The position numbers and the translations under genes are program-made. Under the pieces are notes generated by a model that worked only from the letters and a program-made list of their open reading frames with translations, was not told where the DNA came from and ran no database searches. A stretch of DNA of 64,000 bases, from NCBI GenBank assembly GCA_003150315.1, contig QAML01000103.1, positions 1 to 64,000 on the forward strand. The letters are read 5' to 3'. Each line of letters starts with the position of its first letter. The first letter of the stretch is position 1. Positions 7,806 to 17,213 of this stretch are shown piece after piece. The stretch comes from Prevotellaceae bacterium. GTDB lineage: Bacteria; Bacteroidota; Bacteroidia; Bacteroidales; Bacteroidaceae.

Positions 7806-8378
7806 TTATTTCAGTTTTTTGCCGTCTTCGAAAGCATTTCCTGCTTTTTTGCCCAGCTGTATGTAATTGTCGTGTATGGGATCAAAGGTAATGAGGTTCA
7901 TTTTCTCCGTGTCGGGCTTACCGTCTTCGGCAAGATATTTCTCATCGCAGAGAATGTTCACCACTTCAGCTATTATATAGTAACCGCTTTCCGATTCGTT
8001 TAGCTTTTGTTTTATTCTGCATTCCATGGTCATGGGAAAATCGGTGAAAACAGGGGCGTTGATGTTTTCGGATTTTACTGCGTTCCATCCGGCTTTCTTC
8101 ATTTTGTCCTTGTCTTTCTTTGCACTCACAATACCCACGAAATCCGAAGCTACGAGTGTCTCTGCCGTTGCAAATGCAACCGTGAACTCGTTGCAGCGAT
8201 TTAGATTTTCCGTTGTGGCATGGGCTCCCATCGAAATCATTATTTCGTGATAGTCCCAAGTTCCCGCCCACGCCGCATTCATAGCGTTTGGTTCGCCGTT
8301 TTCATTGTATGTGCCTATAATCAGTACCGGTTGTGGCAAAAGCCATGCTTTTGATCCGAAACTTTTCATTCTTTCCAT
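7806..8378 (-). CDS. Flavin reductase-like, FMN-binding split-barrel protein
   Basis: 190 residues from the ATG at 8378 (MERMKSFGSKAWLLPQPV); the upstream open frame is non-conserved and runs through the promoter. The split-barrel fold is indicated by PQPVLIIGTYNENGEPN, AWAGTWDYHEIMISMG, TTENLNRCNEFTVAFA and SDFVGIVSAKKDKDK, typical of flavin reductase domain proteins that bind FMN and use NAD(P)H. An alternative ATG at 8369 is possible. It stands alone, convergent with thrE. Its partner oxygenase, if any, is not in the window. Confidence 0.85.
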   Translation of the reverse strand: MERMKSFGSKAWLLPQPVLIIGTYNENGEPNAMNAAWAGTWDYHEIMISMGAHATTENLNRCNEFTVAFATAETLVASDFVGIVSAKKDKDKMKKAGWNAVKSENINAPVFTDFPMTMECRIKQKLNESESGYYIIAEVVNILCDEKYLAEDGKPDTEKMNLITFDPIHDNYIQLGKKAGNAFEDGKKLK

Positions 8379-8412
8379 TTCAACAGGTTTTAGGTTTGTT
8401 TTTGAACACGGA

Positions 8413-8420
8413 CAAATGTA
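8413..8420 (-). promoter_or_regulatory. -7 box upstream of the flavin reductase gene
   Basis: TACATTTG on the minus strand, 34 bases before the ATG at 8378; it fits TAnnTTTG. No good -33 element is visible. Confidence 0.45.
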
Positions 8421-8531
8421 GCAATATTTTTTGAGGTCAGGGTGTGTAGGAGCCGGTAAAATTTCAATCGAAAACAGGCCGGTGTGAACACAAAAACCGA
8501 ATGCATAAATATTCGTTTGCGGATATGTTCG

Positions 8532-8616
8532 AAAATACAAGGCTTATAATTCAAATTACGAGCCATATATTTTAAAATATGTGCCTTATATTTTGAAATA
8601 AATGCCTTGTATTTTT
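8532..8616. repeat. Modular palindromic element, copy 2
   Basis: The boxes in order are CAAGGC, CGAGCC, GCCTTA and GCCTTG, with TTTTAAAA-like linkers between the inner pair. It lies between divergent genes (flavin reductase leftward, SLC13 permease rightward), so this copy cannot be explained as a terminator of either. The rest of the 8379-8929 gap holds the two promoters listed and no gene. Confidence 0.85.
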
Positions 8617-8834
8617 CAATATTTGTAAGCTTTTGAAAAACAAAACCTTATGTGTAACGAGAAAAAGTGCATAAACGACTGCCTGTAAGACGATTGGAAA
8701 TGACGACATATCCAGACTTTTTTCGGGAAAGCGTGGGGTGGGTTTGTGTTTGTCGTCCGGTTGTGGTTTTGACCCCATGAAACGCTTCCAAGATTCAAAT
8801 AGTTGAACACTGGCGGTATCTGTGCCTCGGAAAT

Positions 8835-8865
8835 TTTGTTCTGTAAGTTGAAATTCGTATCTTTG
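8835..8865 (+). promoter_or_regulatory. Promoter of the SLC13 permease gene
   Basis: TTTG (8835-8838), 19 bases, then TATCTTTG (8858-8865): a full match to the Bacteroidota -33/-7 consensus and spacing, 64 bases before the ATG at 8930. Confidence 0.75.
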
Positions 8866-8929
8866 CGAACAGAAAAATTGCTAGCAAAAATCCTGTTTTG
8901 CTTTAATTATAACGATAAAAACAACTGCT

Positions 8930-10762
8930 ATGACCGTAACTCTCATAATATTGGTCCTTACGGTGTTGATGTTTGCAATAGGTAGGCTTCGCTCCGACAT
9001 AGTTGCGCTTTGTGCGCTTTCCGCTTTGCTTTTGTTTGGTATTCTTACCCCTGTGGAGGCTTTCTCCGGCTTTTCGTCAACGGTGGTAATAATGATGGTG
9101 GGACTTTTCGTTGTTGGCGGAGCCATAATGCAGACCGGTTTGGCAAAAGCAGTGGGCGGGCGGATAATGAAGTTGGCCGGTGGAAGCGATACCGCGCTTT
9201 TCCTACTTGTGGTAATTGTAACATCAGTCATAGGAGCGTTTGTAAGCAACACGGGAACTGTGGCATTGATGATGCCGATAGTTGTAGGAATGGCTTCGAG
9301 AATGGGCATGCATCCTGCGCGCCTTCTCATGCCGCTGGCATTTGCAAGCAGCATGGGAGGAATGCTTACTCTTATAGGAACTCCCCCGAACCTTGTGATT
9401 CAGGACACACTTACGGGTGCGGGACTCAAACCTCTGGGATTTTTCTCCTTTCTCCCCGTAGGTGTTGTGTGTATGGCAGTGGGAATTGTGGTGATGCTGC
9501 CGCTGTGTCGTATGCTCTTGAACAAAAACAAAAAGAACGGCGTTAACGGCAAAGGGAAAAGCAAAACCCTTGATGCACTTGTGAAAGAATACAGATTGAA
9601 CAACGGTGTGAGCCGTTATCTCATAAAAAAATCTTCATTGGTCAGGGGGAAGAGCGTGGCGGAACTCGATTTGCGAAACCGCTATGGTCTTTCTATTCTC
9701 GAGATACGTAACGAAAAAGCCGACAGGAGCGGACTGATAAGAAATGTAACCCAAAGCATAGCAAGTCCCGAACGGGTGCTCGAGGTTGACGATATAATTT
9801 ATATTCTCGGCGATAAGGAAAAAGCCACAGCCTTTGCAAAAACAAACGGGTTGGAAAGGTTGGGCAACAACAATATTGATTTTTACGAATTGGGCATTGC
9901 GGAAATAGTGTTGATGCCCGAATCAAGGCTTATAGGCGTTACGGTAAGAAATTCCGGCTTTCGTGAACGCTATAGTATAAATGTGCTTGGCATAAGACGC
10001 AACAAGGAATATCTTACAGACAGTCTTCCCGAGGAAAAACTGCATTCCGGCGATGTCCTGCTGGTACAGGGAAAATGGGACAATATATCACGTTTGGGCA
10101 ACGAGGAGGACGACTGGGTTGTTTTGGGTCAGCCCGAGAAGAAAGCCCAGGAAGTTATTCTAAATTACAAAGCACCCTTGGCGGCTGTCGTAATGTTGGC
10201 AATGGTTGCGGCAATGGTTTTTGATTTCATCCCCATTGCCCCCGTAACGGCAGTAACCGTGGCGGCATTGTTAATGGTTATTTGCGGATGTTTCAGGAAT
10301 GTGGAAGCGGCATATAAGACCATAAACTGGGAAAGTATAATTCTCATAGCCGCCATGATGCCAATGTCGGTGGCTTTGGAGAAGACGGGAGTTTCGGCAA
10401 TGGTTTCCCATTCGCTCGTGTCGGCTCTCGGCTCTGTGGGACCGGGTGCATTGCTTTGCGGAGTGTATTTCACAACCTCGTTGCTGACAATGTTTATAAG
10501 CAACACGGCTACGGCGGTTCTGATGGCACCTATAGCACTGACGGCAGCGGCAGAAATAGGCGTAAGTCCTTATCCATTCCTTTTTGCGGTAACTCTCGGG
10601 GCGAGCATGTGCTTTGCTTCGCCGTTTTCAACGCCGCCCAACGCTCTTGTAATGCACGCCGGCGAGTACACATTCGGAGATTATGTAAAAGTGGGCTTGC
10701 CCCTGCAGGTGATAATGGGAATAGTGATGACGTTTGTCCTGCCGTTGCTGTTTCCTTTCTGA
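8930..10762 (+). CDS. SLC13-type anion permease with two RCK-C domains
   Basis: Inner-membrane DASS/SLC13-like transporter, probably for sulfate or dicarboxylates with Na+. 610 residues: about six helices, a cytoplasmic insert with two TrkA-C (RCK-C) ligand-binding domains (about 205-395, including LDLRNRYGLSILEIRN and TVRNSGFRERYSINVLGIRR), then the second helix bundle. The inverted-repeat transporter signatures SNTGT (about 106-110) and SNTAT (near 523) are both present, as is GTPPNLV after the first. The FMN-binding lipoprotein-like gene follows after 29 bases. The substrate cannot be told from sequence. Confidence 0.88.
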   Translation: MTVTLIILVLTVLMFAIGRLRSDIVALCALSALLLFGILTPVEAFSGFSSTVVIMMVGLFVVGGAIMQTGLAKAVGGRIMKLAGGSDTALFLLVVIVTSVIGAFVSNTGTVALMMPIVVGMASRMGMHPARLLMPLAFASSMGGMLTLIGTPPNLVIQDTLTGAGLKPLGFFSFLPVGVVCMAVGIVVMLPLCRMLLNKNKKNGVNGKGKSKTLDALVKEYRLNNGVSRYLIKKSSLVRGKSVAELDLRNRYGLSILEIRNEKADRSGLIRNVTQSIASPERVLEVDDIIYILGDKEKATAFAKTNGLERLGNNNIDFYELGIAEIVLMPESRLIGVTVRNSGFRERYSINVLGIRRNKEYLTDSLPEEKLHSGDVLLVQGKWDNISRLGNEEDDWVVLGQPEKKAQEVILNYKAPLAAVVMLAMVAAMVFDFIPIAPVTAVTVAALLMVICGCFRNVEAAYKTINWESIILIAAMMPMSVALEKTGVSAMVSHSLVSALGSVGPGALLCGVYFTTSLLTMFISNTATAVLMAPIALTAAAEIGVSPYPFLFAVTLGASMCFASPFSTPPNALVMHAGEYTFGDYVKVGLPLQVIMGIVMTFVLPLLFPF

Positions 10763-10791
10763 ATAATAAGGTATAAATAAGTAAGCGAAAT

Positions 10792-11205
10792 ATGAAGATG
10801 AAAAAGAAAATGATTCTGACAGGCTTGGCTGTCGCGCTTGTCGCTGTGTCGGTAATGGGATATGCGAATGTGAAAAAGCCCAAGGCAATGCGCCGTACCA
10901 ATGACGGCACTTATATTGTAACAACCGGGAAAATAGGCAAAAACATAAAAGGATATGCCGGACAGACACCTGTAAAAGTTTATATTAAAAACGATGCTGT
11001 GGTGAAAGTAGAGGCATTGCCCAACGAAGAAACCGCAGGAATCTTTTCGAAGGTTAGGGAAAAACTTCTCGTAAAGTGGAACGGAATGAAAGTCGAGAAG
11101 ATTGTGCGTTCGGATGTGGACGGCGTTTCGGGAGCAACCTATTCAAGTAAAGCCGTAAAGGAAAATGTTAAATGCGCCGTCAAATATTACCTGGATAACA
11201 AATAA
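10792..11205 (+). CDS. FMN-binding domain protein, membrane-anchored
   Basis: 137 residues: a basic N-terminus and one hydrophobic segment (about 8-25) that anchors or exports it, then an FMN_bind domain as in RnfG/NqrC. The motif DGVSGATYSS (about 110-119) matches the SGATxS/T site where FMN is attached covalently by ApbE-type flavin transferases. This suggests a periplasmic electron carrier. No flavin transferase or Rnf/Nqr partner is in the window. It is probably co-transcribed with the upstream permease. Confidence 0.82.
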   Translation: MKMKKKMILTGLAVALVAVSVMGYANVKKPKAMRRTNDGTYIVTTGKIGKNIKGYAGQTPVKVYIKNDAVVKVEALPNEETAGIFSKVREKLLVKWNGMKVEKIVRSDVDGVSGATYSSKAVKENVKCAVKYYLDNK

Positions 11206-11292
11206 ATATGGTATAGAGAAAAAAGATCTACATTCTTATACATTTTTTTCAAAAAAAAACAGAATGAAAATATTTTTTCTATCTTTGCAAAA

Positions 11293-11434
11293 ATGCAAAA
11301 ACCAAAGAATATATCTTTGTCTTGCTCACATGAGTGGCAATGAAATGAAATTCATTCAAGAGGCGTTCGATACCAATTGGGTTGTTCCTCTCGGACCGAA
11401 TGTAAACGGTTTTGAAGATGATTTGAAAAAATAA
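11293..11434 (+). pseudogene. Remnant of a DegT/DnrJ/EryC1/StrS aminotransferase
   Basis: The first 45 or so codons of a PLP-dependent sugar aminotransferase survive. The start encodes MQKPKNISLS, then a frame slip occurs, then MSGNEMKFIQEAFDTN followed by WVVPLGPNVNGFEDDLKK, the classic N-terminus of PglE/LegC-type enzymes. The frame ends at TAA 11432-11434 and the PLP-binding remainder is gone. The next gene is the matching NDP-sugar dehydratase, the usual neighbour of such aminotransferases, so this looks like an internally deleted partner gene. A TATCTTTG box (11280-11287) sits only 5 bases before the old ATG. Confidence 0.75.
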
Positions 11435-11451
11435 CTACAATTTTGTGCTGT

Positions 11452-13344
11452 ATGTATAAGAAATTTATTGGCTGGCTATTTGATAGAAATATACTACCAT
11501 ACTGGTGTATTTTGCTTGCTGACTGTGGAATTGTGCTTTTCTCGGCTGTTCTATGCATTGCAATAGACCGTGGAGCAAACGTAGACCTTTTGTCCGTAGG
11601 CAAGACGCTTTGTTTTTATCTGCTTTTCTATATATTGGGCTTTAGAATAATGCACACTTACAAGGGAGTGCTTCGTTATTCTTCGTTCGTGGATTTATAT
11701 CGCATTGGTGTGGCTATGTTCATAAGTACGGTGCTGATTGCTTGCGTGCGAGTCTTTTTCCGTGGCGACGAAATGTTCGCACCAATAAGATTCCGCGAGT
11801 TGTTGGGGATTTTTGTTGTGGGAACTGCCATGATGGGTGCCTTAAGGGTGTTGGTAAAATATTTGTATGACCACTTTTTTGCCACCAATGCCGGCAAACG
11901 TGTGTTTATATACGGCGTGAAACGCGGAGGAATAGGTTGGGCTAAGACTATAAACAGCGACGAATCTAAAAAGTACAATCTTTGCGGCTTTATGAGTGAT
12001 GAAAGCGATATGGTTGGCAAGATTCTTATGGGTGTGAAAGTGCACCCGAAGAACAAAGAACTGATTCCATATATGAAACAGCACGGAATACAGGCTTTGC
12101 TTGTGTCGCCGTTAAAACAAAATGCGTTTACAAACGACAATGATTTTGTTGATGCGCTGATAAATGCAGGCATTTCCATTTATATAATTAACCCCGCCGA
12201 GAAATGGGATGGAAAAAGTGATTTGAATGCAAGAAAATTTCGCGAGGTGGAGATTGAAGATTTGCTTCCACGCGATGAAATAACCGTTGATCTTGGAGCT
12301 GTGGGCGAAATGTTGAAAGGCAGATCGGTTCTGATTACCGGAGCGGCTGGTTCTATTGGCAGCGAAATCCTCAAGCAGGTGGCGCAATTCGCTCCGGGCT
12401 GTATTATTTCGGTTGACGAGGCAGAGACTCCCTCACATGATATTCGCCTTATGATGCGCAATGAATTTCCTGATGTGAAATGCGAAACAATAGTTACCAC
12501 CATTTGCCGCAGGGAACGAATGGAAAACATATTCAAAACATACCGTCCCGATTACGTGTTCCATGCTGCGGCTTACAAACATGTTCCCATGATGGAGGAC
12601 AACCCTTGCGAGGCTGTTGAAAACAATATTGACGGAACACGAATAGTTGCAGATTTGGCGGTGAAGTACGGCACAAAGAAATTTGTCATGATTTCAACCG
12701 ACAAAGCCGTTAATCCCACGAACGTAATGGGGTGTTCAAAACGCATTTGCGAGATATACGTGCAAAGTCTGAACAAAGCACAAAAAGAAGGTAGGATTCA
12801 GGGAAATACACAATTCGTAACCACACGTTTCGGAAACGTTCTCGGTTCCAACGGCTCGGTAATTCCTTTGTTCAAAGAGCAGATAAAAGCCGGCGGACCT
12901 GTTACGGTTACCCACCCGGACATAATAAGATTTTTCATGTTGATTCCCGAAGCGTGCAAATTGGTTCTCGAAGCCTGCACAATGGGCAAAGGCGGCGAGA
13001 TATTCGTTTTTGACATGGGCAAACCTGTAAAGATTGCCGATTTGGCTCGAAGAATGATTCGTCTTAGCGGTGTGAGCAATGTCGAGGTGGTTTATACCGG
13101 ACTTAGGGACGGCGAAAAGCTATACGAGGAGGTATTGAACGACAAAGAACTCACCATGCCTACGTTCAATCCTAAAATTAAAATAGCCAAAGTACGCGAA
13201 TACGATTACGGAGAAGTGGCAAAATCCATAGATGACCTTATTAAGACAAGCTACGAGTTTGATGTGATGAAGGTTGTAAAAAAAATGAAGGAAATTGTGC
13301 CCGAGTATAAAAGCAAGCATTCCGTTTACGAGCAATTGGATTGA
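11452..13344 (+). CDS. Polysaccharide-biosynthesis NDP-sugar 4,6-dehydratase (WbpM/PglF/CapD type)
   Basis: 630 residues from the ATG at 11452 (MYKKFIGWLF). Four N-terminal membrane helices (about 15-140) and a CoA-binding-like Rossmann domain (about 148-245) precede the catalytic SDR domain. The NAD-binding motif GAAGSIG is at about 297-303, followed by FHAAAYKHVPMMEDNP, the MISTDKAVNP catalytic loop and TTRFGNVLGSNGS. The family converts UDP-GlcNAc to a 4-keto-6-deoxy sugar for glycans. The aminotransferase that would normally act next survives only as the stump upstream, so the present pathway partner must lie elsewhere. Confidence 0.92.
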   Translation: MYKKFIGWLFDRNILPYWCILLADCGIVLFSAVLCIAIDRGANVDLLSVGKTLCFYLLFYILGFRIMHTYKGVLRYSSFVDLYRIGVAMFISTVLIACVRVFFRGDEMFAPIRFRELLGIFVVGTAMMGALRVLVKYLYDHFFATNAGKRVFIYGVKRGGIGWAKTINSDESKKYNLCGFMSDESDMVGKILMGVKVHPKNKELIPYMKQHGIQALLVSPLKQNAFTNDNDFVDALINAGISIYIINPAEKWDGKSDLNARKFREVEIEDLLPRDEITVDLGAVGEMLKGRSVLITGAAGSIGSEILKQVAQFAPGCIISVDEAETPSHDIRLMMRNEFPDVKCETIVTTICRRERMENIFKTYRPDYVFHAAAYKHVPMMEDNPCEAVENNIDGTRIVADLAVKYGTKKFVMISTDKAVNPTNVMGCSKRICEIYVQSLNKAQKEGRIQGNTQFVTTRFGNVLGSNGSVIPLFKEQIKAGGPVTVTHPDIIRFFMLIPEACKLVLEACTMGKGGEIFVFDMGKPVKIADLARRMIRLSGVSNVEVVYTGLRDGEKLYEEVLNDKELTMPTFNPKIKIAKVREYDYGEVAKSIDDLIKTSYEFDVMKVVKKMKEIVPEYKSKHSVYEQLD

Positions 13345-13414
13345 ATCAAGAGCATCTTTTATGCAGAAAATTTTGCATAACAATGCTTCGTGAATTTACT
13401 GTTAGTGCTTCTTG

Positions 13415-13502
13415 AAAAAAACATAAGGCACTTTGTAAAAAATACGAGCCATATATTTCAAAATATATGGCTCGTATTTTAAAATATATGGCTTGTATTT
13501 TT
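13415..13502. repeat. Modular palindromic element, copy 3
   Basis: The boxes are TAAGGC, CGAGCC, GGCTCG and GGCTTG; the middle two form the perfect inverted pair. The first half is identical to copy 6 (32016-32085). It lies after the dehydratase gene. The rest of 13345-13886 contains a promoter box at 13799 and no recognisable gene or RNA. Confidence 0.9.
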
Positions 13503-13798
13503 GCCTTTTTCAGAAGCCTGAAAAATAGCAACTTATAAAAGCTGGTTTTTAGCGGTTGCAGGAAGAGAATTTTGTGCATGTAAATCGAATAGAGATGTGA
13601 TTTATGCAAAAATATTCAAAACCGGCATCGCCTTTTATGGCATTGAATCATGTCCTTTTTATAAACAAGCCGGGATAATTGCTATTCATGAATGCAAATA
13701 ACGGGAATGTGGACTTTTATCACGCTCGGGAAACGGCACTTTTGTATTTGTAAACGAAATAAAACAGGAAAATAAGCTGTGGAAATAAGGTAAAATAG

Positions 13799-13806
13799 TA
13801 ATTTTG
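13799..13806 (+). promoter_or_regulatory. -7 box upstream of the zinc-ribbon protein gene
   Basis: TAATTTTG, 80 bases before the ATG at 13887. A TGTG sits near the -33 position but no clear TTG. Confidence 0.45.
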
Positions 13807-13886
13807 CAATAAACGAGGCAGAAATGCCCGTTGGAATTATATGTGTAACAAATGGGTTGGAAAGACCCGCAAAGAATAGGAAAGTT

Positions 13887-15032
13887 ATGGCAATAATTAA
13901 ATGTCCGGAGTGTGGTCATGAGGTATCGGATGCGGCTGACAGATGTCCGAATTGCGGCGTGTCGATAGCAGGAAATATAAAAACCTGTCCCGATTGCGGC
14001 AGAGTGGTGTTGAAGAATGCAGAAAAATGCCCCTCGTGTGGCGCGAAACTCGAATGTTTCCGTGAAACTTCTGCAGAAAGTTTGGGGAACGGCAACCGGC
14101 AAAAGTCGTACAAAAACATAGATCCTTATGCCCCGGGCGCAGGCGAGAAAAAGAAAGGGAACAAGGGTGTTATTGTAGGAATCATAGTGGCTGTGGTTGT
14201 CATTGCACTTGGTGTGGTGGCGTATACTCTTGTTCAAAAATCGCAGAAAGCCCAAAACGAACAGGATGCTTACGAAGAAGTTATCGCATCTAACGATACG
14301 GCTCTTTACAGTCAGTATTTGCGCGATTTTCCCGACGGGAAACATAGCGAAGAAGTCGAGGCAAAGTTGAAAGAACTTGTTGCAGAAATAAACGATTGGA
14401 ATGATGCCTGTGTCAATAACATAAAGAGCGGTTTTATAACCTTTTTGAGCAATCATCCCAACAGTTCGTTTGAGCAGGCTTGCAAAGACAAGATAGACTC
14501 TTTGGATTATGTCGATGCACTGTCGGCAAATACCGTTGAGGCTTTGCAGATGTATGTCAACAGTCATCCCGACGGAAAATATGTAGATGAGGCTGAGCAG
14601 GCGCAAACTAATATCGCGTCCATGAAAGTTCAGCCTGCGGAAGCTTCGACAATTAAGAGTGTGTGCTCGCAGTTCTTTACGTCTCTTGCGAACAAGGACG
14701 AGGCTTCGCTCACATCAACTGTTGCAGCCGTAATGGACAATTTTCTGAACAAACACAACGCCACCCATTCGGACGTTATAGTATTTGCAAATAAATTGAC
14801 TGCAGAAATGCACAATGCAGTCTTTACAATAAACAATGATTACAAGATTCATAAGGTGAAAACAGACACTGATGCGTTTTCTTTCGATGTAACTTTCAGC
14901 GTTGACGGGAATGCTTCGACACACGACGGTCAGGAAAAAGTGATAACCTATTTTGTAACGGCAAGAATTAATCCCGATATGAAAATATCTTCGTTGAACA
15001 TGCGCCGTGCGGCTTCAAACGAAAACGAATAA
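13887..15032 (+). CDS. Zinc-ribbon, single-pass membrane protein with TPR-like repeats
   Basis: 381 residues from the ATG at 13887 (MAIIKCPECGHEVSDAADRC). Two N-terminal zinc ribbons with CxxC pairs (CPECG...CPNCG and CPDCG...CPSCG) are followed by a Gly/Lys linker and one membrane helix (VIVGIIVAVVVIALGVVAYT, about 115-135). The outer part has repeated units ending in YLRDFPDGKHSEEVEAK, FLSNHPNSSF and YVNSHPDGKYVDEAEQA, then a folded C-terminal domain. The cytosolic ribbon with an extracytoplasmic repeat region suggests a sensory or scaffolding role; the function is unknown. The his operon begins 18 bases later. Confidence 0.75.
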   Translation: MAIIKCPECGHEVSDAADRCPNCGVSIAGNIKTCPDCGRVVLKNAEKCPSCGAKLECFRETSAESLGNGNRQKSYKNIDPYAPGAGEKKKGNKGVIVGIIVAVVVIALGVVAYTLVQKSQKAQNEQDAYEEVIASNDTALYSQYLRDFPDGKHSEEVEAKLKELVAEINDWNDACVNNIKSGFITFLSNHPNSSFEQACKDKIDSLDYVDALSANTVEALQMYVNSHPDGKYVDEAEQAQTNIASMKVQPAEASTIKSVCSQFFTSLANKDEASLTSTVAAVMDNFLNKHNATHSDVIVFANKLTAEMHNAVFTINNDYKIHKVKTDTDAFSFDVTFSVDGNASTHDGQEKVITYFVTARINPDMKISSLNMRRAASNENE

Positions 15033-15050
15033 ACTTGAAACTAAAAAGCA

Positions 15051-15902
15051 ATGATAAGGATAGCAATACAATCTAAAGGACGACTCCACGATGATACAAT
15101 GGCTCTGCTTGCAGAGGCAGATATAAAACTAAGTGTCTCAAAACGCACACTTATTTCGGATTCTACGACATTCCCTTTGCAGGCTCTGTATTTGCGCGAT
15201 GACGATATTCCCGAAACTGTGTCAAACGGTGTGGCAGATTTGGGCGTTGTTGGAGAAAACGAATTCCTCGAACGCGGATATGATGCAGAAGTTGTGTCGC
15301 GTCTTGGCTTCGGTAAATGTCGTTTGTCTCTTGCCGTGCCAAAGGAGACTTCTTATAACGGTTTGTCATGGTTTAACGGACGTAAGATAGCTACTTCATA
15401 CCCTAATATTCTCAAGAAATTTCTTGACGAAAAGGGTGTGAAAGCCGAAGTTCAGGTAATCAATGGCAGCGTGGAGATTTCTCCAGCAATAGGTTTGGCA
15501 GATGCCATATTCGATATAGTAAGTTCCGGTTCCACACTCGTAAGTAATAATTTGCGCGAAGTGGAAACCGTAATCAAGAGTGAGGCTTTGCTCATAGGAA
15601 ATCGTAACATGAGCGATGAAAAGCGCGATATTCTGAAAGAATTGCTTTTCCGCATTAAAGCCGTGCGCAGTGCAGAAGACAAGAAATATGTTCTAATGAA
15701 TGCTCCGCGCGAGAAACTTGATGACATCATATCTGTTCTTCCCGGCATAAAGAGTCCTACCGTAATGCCTTTGGCAGATGAAAATTGGTGTAGCGTACAT
15801 ACGGTGTTGGAAGAAAAACGTTTTTGGGAAATCATAGGTCAACTGAAAGAAAAAGGTGCGCAGGGCATACTTGTTGTGCCTATAGAAAAAATGATTTTGT
15901 AA
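15051..15902 (+). CDS. hisG: ATP phosphoribosyltransferase (long form)
   Basis: First enzyme of histidine synthesis: ATP + PRPP to phosphoribosyl-ATP, in the cytosol. 283 residues, the long HisG form that does not need HisZ. The N-terminal catalytic domain has MIRIAIQSKGRLHDDT and a PRPP-binding region around DIVSSGSTLVSNNLRE. The C-terminal ACT-like regulatory domain (about 210-283, ending GAQGILVVPIEKMI) mediates inhibition by histidine. It heads a tight hisG-hisD-hisC-hisB operon (gap 15 bases to hisD). Confidence 0.96.
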   Translation: MIRIAIQSKGRLHDDTMALLAEADIKLSVSKRTLISDSTTFPLQALYLRDDDIPETVSNGVADLGVVGENEFLERGYDAEVVSRLGFGKCRLSLAVPKETSYNGLSWFNGRKIATSYPNILKKFLDEKGVKAEVQVINGSVEISPAIGLADAIFDIVSSGSTLVSNNLREVETVIKSEALLIGNRNMSDEKRDILKELLFRIKAVRSAEDKKYVLMNAPREKLDDIISVLPGIKSPTVMPLADENWCSVHTVLEEKRFWEIIGQLKEKGAQGILVVPIEKMIL

Positions 15903-15917
15903 ACCTTTTCCGCGAAG

Positions 15918-17213
15918 ATGAAATATTACGAAAATCCCTCCCCTGACAAATGGGATGAAATACTAAAGCGTCCCGCGAAAAAGACAAAGGAGCTACACGA
16001 GGTCGTAGGTAAGGTTTTGGATGACGTTCGTAGTAACGGCGATTCCGCTTTGAAAAAATACGAATTGCAGTATGATAAAGTTGCACTCGAAGAACTGGCG
16101 GTGAGCGAGGAAGAGTTTACGGAAGCACAGGCTTGTGTTTCGCAGGAACTGAAAGATGCCATCCAAATAGCCCATGACAATATATATAAGTTCCATGCTG
16201 CGCAGAAATTTTCTCCCATACGTGTTGAAACGTGCAGGGGAATAGTGTGCGAGCAAAGGGCTGTGCCCATAGAAAAAGTAGGTTTGTATATCCCGGGAGG
16301 CACCGCGCCTTTGTTTTCTACGGTATTGATGCTTGCAGTTCCCGCTAAAATTGCAGGATGTAGTGAAATAATTTTGTGCACACCGCCCGATAAAGATGGG
16401 AAATGCAATCCTGCTGTATTATATTCCGCAAAAGTTTCCGGCGTTTCCAAAATATATAAAGTTGGCGGCGCACAGGCAATCGCGGCAATGGCTTACGGAA
16501 CGGAGAGCGTGCCTAAGGTGGATAAGATTTTCGGACCCGGCAATCAATATGTGGTTGCTGCCAAGCAATTAGTCTCACTTGAAGATGTTGCAATAGATAT
16601 GCCCGCAGGACCAAGTGAGGTTGAAGTTATAGCAGATGCCGAGTCAAATCCCGTTTTCGTAGCTGCGGATTTGCTAAGTCAGGCAGAGCACGGCGTAGAT
16701 AGTCAGGTTGTTCTCGTGGCAACTGACAAAAATATAATTGAAGCGGTAAATGCTGAACTTGTGAAGCAACTTCAGCAGCTTCCCCGCAAAGAAATTGCAG
16801 AGAAAGCACTTCAAAACAGCAAAGTAATATATGTTCCTACCGATGATATGGTAGTTTCGCTTTCCAATGCTTATGCTCCGGAACATTTGGTGATTTCTAC
16901 GAAAAACTGTGATAGTATTGCAGAAAAAATAACTCACGCAGGTTCTGTATTCTTAGGTGCGTTCTCGTGTGAAAGTGCCGGTGATTATGCTTCGGGAACC
17001 AATCACACTTTGCCCACAAAGGGATATGCCAAAGCGTATAGCGGTTTGTGTCTTGACAGTTTCATGCGAAAAATTACCTTTCAGCGTTTATCTTCCGATG
17101 GTGTCAAGTCCATTGGAAAAGCTGTGGAATTAATGGCAGAAGCCGAGGGACTTGATGCGCATAAGAATGCAATGACTGTAAGGTTGAACTATGTAAACGG
17201 CTTGACGGAATGA
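15918..17213 (+). CDS. hisD: Histidinol dehydrogenase
   Basis: Catalyses the last two oxidations, L-histidinol to L-histidine, with NAD+ and zinc. 431 residues, normal length. Family signatures: [56 protein letters not shown] and the conserved His in APEHLV, and [10 protein letters not shown]. The start at 15918 follows hisG by 15 bases, and the stop overlaps the hisC ATG by 4 bases, indicating translational coupling. Confidence 0.97.
   Translation: MKYYENPSPDKWDEILKRPAKKTKELHEVVGKVLDDVRSNGDSALKKYELQYDKVALEELAVSEEEFTEAQACVSQELKDAIQIAHDNIYKFHAAQKFSPIRVETCRGIVCEQRAVPIEKVGLYIPGGTAPLFSTVLMLAVPAKIAGCSEIILCTPPDKDGKCNPAVLYSAKVSGVSKIYKVGGAQAIAAMAYGTESVPKVDKIFGPGNQYVVAAKQLVSLEDVAIDMPAGPSEVEVIADAESNPVFVAADLLSQAEHGVDSQVVLVATDKNIIEAVNAELVKQLQQLPRKEIAEKALQNSKVIYVPTDDMVVSLSNAYAPEHLVISTKNCDSIAEKITHAGSVFLGAFSCESAGDYASGTNHTLPTKGYAKAYSGLCLDSFMRKITFQRLSSDGVKSIGKAVELMAEAEGLDAHKNAMTVRLNYVNGLTE

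Noticed and set aside
11205..11292. Plus-strand frame from 11165 reading into the aminotransferase stump as a novel gene
   Set aside because: Its first part overlaps the FMN-binding gene end and AT-rich DNA; only the DegT-like portion has recognisable protein sequence.
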